64,000 bases of DNA from Phaeoceros laevis (taxonomy: Eukaryota; Anthocerotophyta; Anthocerotopsida; Notothyladales): assembly GCA_049999765.1 (NCBI GenBank), contig JBNGIQ010009427.1, positions 27,272 to 91,271 on the forward strand, in the 5' to 3' direction. Each line of letters opens with the position of its first letter. Position 1 is the first letter of the stretch. The notes under the pieces were generated by a model, which did not search any database, had not been told where the DNA came from, and saw only the letters and a list, made by a program, of their open reading frames with translations. The position numbers and the translations under genes were made by a program. This document shows, piece after piece, positions 19,897-29,160 of this stretch.

Positions 19897-22800
19897 TAGG
19901 AGTAGAGGTTTTAATAATAAGAGAAATTTTGTGTGTAATGCGTGCAGGTGTTCATCAAGACTCATCAATTGTGAGGCTAATCGTGACACAAACTCTATTA
20001 GAACTTGCAATTTACTCACTACTATGTTTTCGTTCCTATTCAACCAAGATTGTGATCTTTGTTGGTTTGGTGCTTGCAAAACTTGATGTGGTTGAGTGCA
20101 TAAACAACAATTTGTGAAATCTCTTAAATGTAATCGAAATCTATATGGCCTAGTAGGTGACTGATAGCGGCGGTGCTGTGGATGTTGATATATTGATGCA
20201 CGACGTGGGTGATGATCAGGTTTGTGATTTAGACAAGATTGTATAGAATTTCTAAATTCCTGATGTATTACTTGATTGGGACCCCTCTTGTGGTGAAATC
20301 TAAGTCTAACTCTCTGAATTTGCTTTCGTACAGGTCATCTAACAAATTTGGATCTACTGCGGTTCCTAGATCGTGGGATTGAGGTCTCCATCTAGGCACA
20401 ACCGACCAACAAACCCAAATTCTCACCAATGCTCAAATGTTCCATCAATGCATAATTAAATCCAAGCAATTAGCAATCAGAAGAGCTTGCATCCATCACG
20501 CTTGTAGCTCTCATACCAAGTCAATATTTGGTCACAGGATTGAATTAGAGAATAAAGAGCATTACACCATGGCTACTCCTTTTGGTTGCAAGCACCATGT
20601 GATATGAATTGTCATGTCGGTTCATGTATAGATAGTAACTAACTACTAACCTACCCATTCATATAATTAATATCATTTAATATGAACTGTGCCCTAACCC
20701 TAAAGGGCATTGTTTCTCAACTTCATGTTCATTTAACAAGGTCAGGTGCCTGACTACTTCCTCGTAATAACCTCATCTCCTAGTTGGTTAAGGGCCGCAT
20801 CCTGTCGAAGTTTGAGGCTGGCAAAAAAGGATGGGCCTCTTGCAGCCTCGGCAGCGGGCCTTGCTGCCAACTCGTAGGATTCCACTTCTCTTCTTCACCT
20901 AGCAACAAGATTTACCAACACAAACGGAGGCAGAGGGTAAGTGCACTGAGTAAAAGCCCCTGAGAACCGTGAAAGCCCTTGTTGGAAATTGTAACACACT
21001 AGCAGCGATGTACAGAGTTGAAGAGATAGCGCAAGTAGGACAAAGCTGGTTTGCCCAAGTTAGCTTCAACTCCAACAAAACCAAGTACATCGACAACTGG
21101 CATACATGCACAACCTTAGAATATTCCATGCATTTTAGGTCAAGAATAATTGTTGCTTTGTATTTGAATTGATACTTGAAAAATTACTTGATATGAAACA
21201 AGAAACCAGCACCAACAAATTAGTCACCCATTAACAACATCATCCCCACGAAATCCCAGAGAGGTTCAAAGCGACATACCAAGTGGCACCTACTTATAAG
21301 GCGGTAATCCAGACTCTAACACTGCTAAAAATAGTATGTACAACTTGTGATTGAGCAGTATCCACGTAACTTACAAAACCAGAGTTGAGCTTGAAGATGG
21401 CATATCAAAGGTCTACGGAGTTCTTGAAATCGTCAACTGGATAAGATCCATTGGGATAATGAAATTACATACTGAGTTTCGATGCTCGTAATGATCTTTC
21501 AATTCCTACAAAGTGGTTGTACCCTTGAAGTTCATTAACTTCTTAACGATCCCAACGTTCAGTCCCAACAACTGACCGCAGAACTCAAATCATTTTTTTT
21601 TCTACGTGACTAAAAACTCTATATGATGCTTCTATTCCTTGTAAAATTGCTTGAGATGCAGGAAGCTGGGGTATCTCGATAGCTTTCTGTCTAATTGGGA
21701 TGCATGAGTTTCTTATGCAAGGAAGCAGAAAAAAGGTGACGCTCTCAGCAAGCTACTGAAGCTTTCATAAAATGGACATTATTCGATGAGGACCCCGAAC
21801 ACTCGATTGCAAGACTTTTACACCGACATACTTCGTGTACACAACTCTAAATTATATTCACTCATGATCTAATTGTTAAGTCCAACTTTTTCAGAACAAA
21901 GAATTCATTGAGCTTTCGAGCTTTCATTCTTTTTTGTGGTTGAAGGATTTAACCATTTCTATTACTTTTAAATTTTACTCTTGAGGAAGTTTGTCACATA
22001 GTAGTGGGCTTGGGATATTCTTTGATACATGTACAAAGCACCTTAGAAGAGCTCATTCTGAGTTTCTTCAATTATAGAATCGTCTTATGACCTTGAAGCT
22101 CATGATATGTAGCTTGTGCTGCATATATCTTAGGTATGTTATTTAAGGTATATTAATAAGTCATGCTCAGTCAAATATTCCTATATTTTTCAGTTGTCAC
22201 ATAGTGAAATTTGGAGAATGTAGCCATGAGCAAGCCCACGTAGTCGGAGGTTCTGCATAGGCAAAACCTAACTACGTGCGAAATCTCGACCTTGCTAGTT
22301 TAGTCGGGTGCGGGTTGTCCCTGGTGTGAAATGGCCTAATAAGGGTAGCAAGGGTAGTAGAGCCAGCACATCGCACACAAAGTTAGTACTGGGCTGTGAT
22401 ATAGGTTACTCTATTGGGAGAAGGTGTACCATTTATCAAAGGAATTACTTAAAAAAACTCAAAATACATTAAAATCAATAAAAATGAGAAAAACATTTAA
22501 AAGTCAAGGACGCCACACAACTTTGAGCAAGCTTCTTCTTCTAGGAAAGCCTGATGAGCTTGATGGCCTTATTAACATATCTGCACTTAGATTACGCAAA
22601 CTTCCTAACTTCCTCTAGCATTCGAGGTATCATATGTCAAATATGTGCGCAACAATTCAATGGCTTTCTCAACTTGAAGTAATGAAAACCGTGTCCTTGC
22701 CTCCATCATTATCTCATCCGATTCATTAGAATACTCAATGTCCTTCTGTTTATCAAGAGATGAAGGCACGATATATCCAAATTTCCTCCACACTTTGGAG

Positions 22801-23266
22801 TATAAGATGTTTCACAATTGTTGATAGTCTCATATTCAATGTATTTATTTGCAGTCGTCATAGTGAGTAATATTGACTATGCCTTCTTTAAAGTTGTGAG
22901 TAAATATAAATTATGAGTTCAGGAAGGTACATTTTAATGATTTTACTCATAACCCTAAATGTTTTCTTGAACTTTCTACATACAAACTCCACATTATCAC
23001 ATATCAAAGTAGAGTTACTAACTCATTTTTGGTCTAAAAAAAATAATTTAAAAATAACATATATTAACCTATATCCATTGGTCCTAATCTTAGTTACCGC
23101 AGCTTAAGAAATGGTGGAAACATAAACGCGTTTCTTCACATTTCTTTGCGTTTCTTTATGTTTCTTTATTTTGGCTTGTATGTGAAGGAAACGGAGTAGG
23201 ATCCTTTTTATTGTTTTTTAAAATTTTAAGATTTAAGTAAATACTGTTAAGTTACTTAGTAAGAAC

Positions 23267-23388
23267 NNNNNNNNNNNNNNNNNNNNNNNNNNNNNNNNNN
23301 NNNNNNNNNNNNNNNNNNNNNNNNNNNNNNNNNNNNNNNNNNNNNNNNNNNNNNNNNNNNNNNNNNNNNNNNNNNNNNNNNNNNNNNN
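23267..23388. other. Assembly gap (122 N)
   Basis: Run of N in AT-rich spacer just before the tandem repeat at 23415. Confidence 0.98.
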
Positions 23389-23414
23389 AAATTGTATTCA
23401 TGTCAGGCCGCCAT

Positions 23415-23512
23415 GCGTGGAGCGCGATCAATGAGGCAGGCATGGCGGGCGTGGAGCGCGATCAATGAGGCAGGCATGGCGGGTGTGGAGTGCGATCATC
23501 AGCACGCATGGC
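23415..23512. repeat. Tandem repeat, about 35-bp unit, nearly three copies
   Basis: gcgtggagcgcgatcaatga followed by ggcaggcatggcgg occurs at 23415 and 23449, with a shorter diverged third copy from 23484. Confidence 0.8.
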
Positions 23513-25122
23513 AAGCGTGACGTTAGTGGCGACTTGGGAAGGAAGTCGAACGTTTTTTTTTTGCGAAATGCGTTTCCGTTTCGCCACGTCATTCCGCGAG
23601 TTACTTTATTAAGCTTGTGGCGTTATTCTTGAAATGCCCTAGAAACTTGGAAACGCAAAACTCGCAAAAGCAAGAAACGGGTTTCCTGTAAAAAAGGTCC
23701 CGACAAGGGGATGCAGGCCGCTTAATAACAACATCTTGATGTAACCACGCGGTGAGCCATGGTTGGTCATGAGGCATGGTTTGGTCATGCCTACCACCCA
23801 TGCCGCATCCTTGCCACGTAGGAAGCCGTGTCAGGCCATTACGAGGTCGGAGATTGAGAAGCTTGCACCTGTATCGAGATCACGTTTGTCACGTTTATCG
23901 ATGGCCGACTCTATTCACTTGAAGGGTGTGTCGGCCCCGGGTCCAGGTAAAAAAACAGCCGGGTACCAGGAGCTCTCCTCCTTCTCCAACCGGCCAAGAG
24001 AACGAGCACCCTTGCGTCACGTTATTTTGCGTTGTTTTGCGTGATTGCCATACAGGATGGAGATTCCTCGGAATACTCTAAAATGGTAGTAGCCCGGAGT
24101 CCGGACCATCCGCGGAAATGAGAGACACCGCGACGAGGAGCCCACATGTCCTTTACGGGTAAATGAAACAGTAAGAGTTTATTTGCAGGCAGTAAAGGAA
24201 CCTACCAGTACTACGTAACGTCCCGGTCGACCAGTAAAGTCGTGTTCGGTCGAAGCCCGGGTGGGACGTGTCAGTGCGCAGAGACAAGCCTGGGCCGCCG
24301 CTCGAGCTGTCAACACACAAAGAAAGGAACCACGGGAGGATAAAAACGGAACAGACTACGCCCCGTCCACCTGTTCACCGTGTATGCCTCCCTCCTCCGT
24401 CCACGATCCTTCGCCCTCGTGCTTCTCGTGTATGCGGGGATGAACTGGAACGGGATTGAGGCAGGAAGAGTTCCACGACCAGCGGTTTGAGGTGACGAAC
24501 CTCGGATGAGACTGGCCTCCTGAGGACTACAACGCGGATAGCGGCCGCTCGCGGCGAGAGTGCTGCTCTGCGAAATTGGAAGCTTCCAAGATCAGGTAGG
24601 GAGCAATTCGGTCAGGTATCAGAGGCGCATTGAAGCTCAGACATGTCTTAGCAGTCGGAGTTTTTTTTGGTGTTGCGAGGCCCTCTTTCTTTGTGATGTG
24701 CACACCTGAGGTGGAGGGAATTTTGCCTTCTTGTATCGAGGATGTTATTTGCTTGCCACTCAGCTTCCAGATTTCCTGGCGCTGCCGTGCAGCAGTTCCG
24801 CTTGCGTTCAAACTGATTGGTTTGCGCTATGTGGACGGCAGCCGTTGGTGGACTCCCGGTCTCTGTCTGGTTGTGGAGCGAACTCCCCAGTTGATGGTGG
24901 AACTGAATTACTTCTGCTTTAGCGCTAAACTCGTGCGGTGCACTTTGGAAGAAATGCACAAGCGGGACTTGCCAGCAGGCAGGTGCTTCAGGTGACAGGT
25001 GGATCACGTTGCAGAAAAGGTTTACCACAAGGGCTGGTGAAATGGATCAGCAATTTTGAGGAAGAGATCTGGAGGAGTGGTCCGGCTTAGCTAAGCACCA
25101 AGGCGAATAGGAATTTTTCATC

Positions 25123-26869
25123 ATGAAGTCAGTTGAGAAGGAGCAAAACGATGTTATGTTACTGGGTGTCAATGTCAGCGCCAAGTCTAGGTGGATGCAG
25201 CTGCTCCTTTGCGGCGGTGGCTTCTTCTTCGGATATATGGTGAACGGAGTTTGTGAGGTCTGATTTTTTCTCAACTGACTGTCGGTGTCTTAGCAGTGAA
25301 ATTCTGTGGCAAAGCGCAGATGTACGTCTACCTTTTATCTTCTGATTCTGTGTTGTGTTAAATAAACAATGTGCAGGAGTATGTTTACAACAGGCTTAAA
25401 TTCAGGTTAGATCCCTGTGCAGTTGTTGGACATGGTTGTAGGTTCTGGAGTGTGGCCGTTGGCTGAGATTTCAATCTCGAACCTTGCAGTTATGGCTGGT
25501 ACTTCACCTTTGTGCAAGGATTTGTGTACATGGGGCTTATGTACCTTCAAGGATTCAGGGTGAAGCAAATTGTGAACCCATGGAAAACGTATGTCAAGCT
25601 TTCAGCTGTACTTATGGGCTCTCATGGGCTTACCAAGGGTTCTCTCATGTATCTTAACTATCCAGCTCAAATCATGTTCAAGTCTACCAAGGTGTGACCT
25701 CTTCTTATACATGTGGATTCTGGCATCTGGTGCTGAAGGATGTCTGCAACCTTCTGTGCGAGGTCAAGCGTTGCGATTGAAGCTAATTTGGCAATCTGAG
25801 ATAGAAAATATGCAAGCTATCTAACAACCAAATTTTACAAGTGCAGGTTTTGCCAGTGATGATTATGGGGGCTTTTATTCCAGGGTTACGCCGGAAGTAC
25901 TCACTGCATGAATACATTTCAGCATTACTGCTTGTGGCAGGCCTGGTGATTTTCACCTTAGCCGACGCTCAGAGATCTCCAGATTTTAGTGTGGTTGGGG
26001 TGGTTATGGTCTGTGGAGCTCTGGTGTTGGATTCCTTCTTAGGCAACTTGCAAGAAGCAATCTTTACTGTCAATCCTTCGACTTCACAGGTAAGCCTCCC
26101 ACGTGAAGAGGTCCTATCGTCAGAGAAGCTATTTCAAGAGTACGTGCCTACTGTAGAATTTTGTGCAGATGGAGATGCTATTTTGCTCTACTGCCGTCGG
26201 TCTGCCCTTCCTCATCCCGCCGATGATGTTGACAGGAGAGCTTTTTCGGGCCTGGTCGTCATGTCTTGAGGTTATTCCCCAGACATCCTCCCTTGACCAG
26301 GCAGAGTTCTGTGAATGGTGTCTGTTCCTTGCATGTGGGTGAGCTTTGCACATGCCTTGATCGATCAAACCCTGCTACTCAATTGCAACCCCTCATAGGA
26401 TGTGTGTTGTGCAGCATCCGTACATATACGTGGTTTTGATTTTTGAGGCGATGGCGACATTCATTGGCCAACTATCGGTGCTCTCCCTGATAGCACTGTT
26501 TGGTGCAGCGACGACTGCAATGGTGAGAAATATATGTATTCTTTTTGCGCAGCTTGATACTTTTTTTTGCTTCCAGCTGATGGTAAACCGTGCCCTGAGA
26601 TCTGACGCCTTCTCAATCTGGTTTTGTGCTGTCAGGTAACGACGGCGAGGAAAGCTGTGACGTTACTAGTGTCGTATATCATCTTTACCAAACCACTATC
26701 CGAACAGCATGTTTCAGGTCTCATTCTCATAGGGATGGGGATTGGTCTAAAGATGATGCCTGACCCTTTCCCCAAGTTGGAGTTTCTTAAGCAGGAGTCA
26801 GATGTAAAATATGAGAAGCTTTCAACACAATCAGGGTCTGAGACTCCTAGGCATTCGAACGCAGCGTAG
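25123..26869 (+). CDS. UDP-galactose/UDP-glucose transporter (UTR2-like, SLC35B family)
   Basis: Seven exons (25123-25257, 25377-25405, 25490-25691, 25847-26089, 26169-26270, 26415-26522, 26636-26869) join in frame with GT-AG sites to give about 350 residues, the usual length. The protein is a multi-pass Golgi/ER nucleotide-sugar antiporter bringing UDP-sugars into the lumen. Diagnostic stretches: [93 protein letters not shown], and [20 protein letters not shown] near the end. The last two, including a Lys-Ala-Val after the Arg, are highly conserved in SLC35B members. The C-terminal tail ([20 protein letters not shown]) is polar and cytosolic. UDP-Gal/Glc as substrate is inferred from similarity to plant UTR2/UTR4; PAPS transport is the alternative in this family. 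Exon fragments of the same gene lie at 6850-7230 and 32749-32815. Confidence 0.92.
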
Positions 26870-27129
26870 TCGGTTTGTGAACATTTAGGACAAAACAGTT
26901 TTTAGAAGGGTAACTAAAGCATTTGCTCAAAACAATCTGGACAGCGCCACAGAACACACTCTAGTTTCGAAGACGTGCAGGAGGAGCTTGCAAGTTGGGT
27001 GACACAGTATGTGAATAATGTCCAAGTTCCTCAATTCATTGCATCCAAGTTACAGCAGTGGTTCTGCAGCTCTACTTGTTTCCTACAAGACCAAACTGAA
27101 CACAAAACTGAACGCATTTATTTGGCCTT

Positions 27130-27822
27130 TCAGTGAGGCTGGTAAATGGAGTGAGGCTGGTAAGTGGACTGGTCCCCAAGATCATCAGCATGAACCCACG
27201 CAGCGAACTTCTTATCGGAATCGGTGCCACATTCCCCAGGCGGGCCGTGAGGTCCCTTGACCCAAATTTCCCACAGGACCTGCTGCAGGTACTGCGGCAC
27301 GAAGGTGGTCCAGCCGAACTTGAGCAGATGGAAGAAGTAGGCGTAGCCGCGGCCGATGAGGAAGCGCAGGTTGTTGGAATCATAGACTTGGCCGATGACT
27401 GGCAAAAACTTGATGGCGAGGTCCCTCTGAAAGAAGTCGCGTTGCACCTTGACGTACTTCTTGGTGCGCCCGTCCCGGCTGTCCCTGCCGTCTTCCAGCT
27501 CCAGCAGCACGAAGACCCTGAAGTTGTCGGCGCTGAAGGCTTCGGTGGTGGGGCGGACCAGGACCGTGAGCTCCAAGGACAGAGCGTTCTGCCTCTGTTC
27601 GTACAGAATGTGGTGGAAAATCACGTCCTGGAAGTTGAGGATGAAGAGCGCGAAGTTGTAGGTTGGGATGATGTTGTCCAATCCCTCTTGGTTGAGGTCG
27701 ATGTTGTACAGTCGAGCTTCCGGCTTGAAGTAGCGCCGGAGAGTGTCCTCCTGCTGCTTTGGCGTTGGCTTGCACAGCAGCTCTCTCACCACATCCTTGA
27801 TATCCTCCGATGGGTTCTCCAT
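27130..27822 (-). CDS. SigF-like NTF2-like domain protein, paralog 1
   Basis: A single-exon frame; the start is set at 27822 (MENPSEDIKDVV), because both paralogs begin MENP, although the frame is open to 27957. The 230-residue protein matches paralog 2 (28127-28771) and paralog 3 (34575-35258) end to end: (R)RYF/Y.P.., I/L.Y..A.L..N.QDV.FH, VRP, the KYVKVQRDFFQRD block, PVIG..Y.S...R.L.GR. It fits the SigF-like NTF2-like fold family, as I recall it from bryophytes, lycophytes and fungi. Function is unknown; NTF2-like folds bind small hydrophobic ligands or serve as enzymes. The C-terminal 20 residues (STYQPHSIYQPH) come from a tandem duplication of gtgaggctggtaaatgga at 27133-27165, so that tail is lineage-specific. 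Confidence 0.78.
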   Translation of the reverse strand: MENPSEDIKDVVRELLCKPTPKQQEDTLRRYFKPEARLYNIDLNQEGLDNIIPTYNFALFILNFQDVIFHHILYEQRQNALSLELTVLVRPTTEAFSADNFRVFVLLELEDGRDSRDGRTKKYVKVQRDFFQRDLAIKFLPVIGQVYDSNNLRFLIGRGYAYFFHLLKFGWTTFVPQYLQQVLWEIWVKGPHGPPGECGTDSDKKFAAWVHADDLGDQSTYQPHSIYQPH

Positions 27823-28126
27823 GTCCAGAACAAAAGCCTTCTTCGTTTCTCTTCCCTTCAGGACCGGTTGCTCTTTTCCCTTCGTCTGCTGAGGTGCTGA
27901 AAATTGGTTATGGAGAACTTTGCTATGGAGTGGGGGAGCCTGCCAATTGGCATGCAAGCCGGGTACACGTGCAGTGACAAGCCAGAGTTGCTGTCTACAA
28001 CTGGGAGATGTGCAACGAAAACACCGTGTTCTGCGGAGACTCGGGCATTTCTTTCTTGCAAAATTTTACATGCATCCAAGCTGGTATCCAAAACCAGTGG
28101 GCAAATTCCGCTGCTTGAACTTTTAG

Positions 28127-28771
28127 TCAAGACTTGTATACATCAGCCAGACCCTGACTGGCCTCACTGGCAACCCCCGCAGAGTTGGGTTTGCCATGCG
28201 GGCCGCGGAGCCAGAGGTGGTAGAGAGACTTCTGAAGGCGGGTGGGCAGAGCGGAGCAGTAGACGAAGCGCAGGCCCTTGAAGATAGCGGAGTAGGATTG
28301 GCCCAGGAGCAGGCGGATCTTGTCGCTGTTGTAGATAGTGCCGATGACGGGCATCACCTGGACGACGGGATTCCGGAGGAAGAAGTCCCGTTGCACGCGG
28401 ATGTAGTGCTTGGTGCGGCCGTCCAGCTGGTCCTGCCGCTGCTCCAGCTCCAGCAGCATGTGGAAGTGAAGGGAGTCCCGTAAGAAGAGCTTGGGCAGCG
28501 GGCGCACTCCCACCGACATGTGCACTGCCAAAACATGCTGCCCTTCGTCGTAGGCGATGCTGTGGAAGGTCACGTCCTGGTAGTTGACGAGCAACTCCGC
28601 CATCTGGTAATTGGCTATGAGGTTGGACAGGCCCTTGTTGTTGATGTTGAAGTGGAAGAACTGCACGTCGGGTGTGTAGTAGCGCCGGAGCACCTCCTCC
28701 TGCCGCTCCAGAGTCGGCTTGCACACCAGTCCCCGGACCACATCCTTGATCTCCTCCCGCGGATTCTCCAT
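28127..28771 (-). CDS. SigF-like NTF2-like domain protein, paralog 2
   Basis: Intronless, 214 residues, starting MENPREEIKDVVRGLVCKPT. It is tandem with paralog 1 in the same orientation, about 300 bases apart. Shared blocks include ERQEEVLRRYYTPDVQFFHF, MAELLVNYQDVTFHSIAYDE, HYIRVQRDFFLRNPVVQVMP and VIGTIYNSDKIRLLLGQSY. It is GC-rich in coding sequence, with good codon-position structure, so it is probably expressed. Closest to paralog 3 in the first half. No signal peptide; a weak hydrophobic segment lies near FKGLRFVYCSALP. Confidence 0.8.
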   Translation of the reverse strand: MENPREEIKDVVRGLVCKPTLERQEEVLRRYYTPDVQFFHFNINNKGLSNLIANYQMAELLVNYQDVTFHSIAYDEGQHVLAVHMSVGVRPLPKLFLRDSLHFHMLLELEQRQDQLDGRTKHYIRVQRDFFLRNPVVQVMPVIGTIYNSDKIRLLLGQSYSAIFKGLRFVYCSALPTRLQKSLYHLWLRGPHGKPNSAGVASEASQGLADVYKS

Positions 28772-29160
28772 TCTGGCAGATAGCTAGCTGAGCACTGACC
28801 AGGTTGAGATAACCTCCATCCGGTGTCAAGGCAATTTATCCTAGGAGCAATTGAAGGCAGTTGCTGCTGGCATGCAACACGGCGGTGTGCCAAGTGACAA
28901 GTGTAGTTTGTACCCCTCCCCAGTAGCTTCTTTCCAGGTGGTCAAACGTTGTGGTGTCTGGAAAATGCTGCTTGCTACAAACAAACCACTCATGCATTCC
29001 AGGTGAACCTATCACACGGCGAATGCCTTGTCCTGGACTTCCCCACATGTGTTGACATGTGGAATGGAGTACGCCTCGCCCGAAGTAGGTGTCAAGCTGC
29101 TCTGGAGTTTCGCGAGAATCCAGCCAGCTTTTCAGGAGTGTGAGGTAGGGTAACGTTCCA
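28772..29160. other. Bidirectional promoter interval between NTF2 paralog 2 and the PPR gene
   Basis: About 390 bases separating divergent genes. No additional coding frame is supported. Holds presumed 5' leaders of both. Confidence 0.5.

Larger units (their letters stand above)
19913..25122. other. AT-rich spacer, a tandem repeat and the transporter 5' region
   Basis: No gene is recognisable from 19913 to about 24500. Frames at 20899-21129 and 22605-22793 have no features I know. Gap 23267-23388 is N. 23415-23512 is a tandem repeat. From about 24480 the sequence is likely 5' untranslated and promoter DNA of the transporter starting at 25123. Confidence 0.5.

Noticed and set aside
24630-24995. 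121-codon + frame in the transporter 5' region
   Set aside because: Lies in the presumed 5' untranslated region and lacks any recognised motif.
27133-27900. 255-codon + frame
   Set aside because: Antisense shadow of NTF2 paralog 1.
28164-28829. 221-codon minus-strand frame
   Set aside because: Alternative frame over NTF2 paralog 2; composition is Ala/Gly/His-rich without the family motifs.
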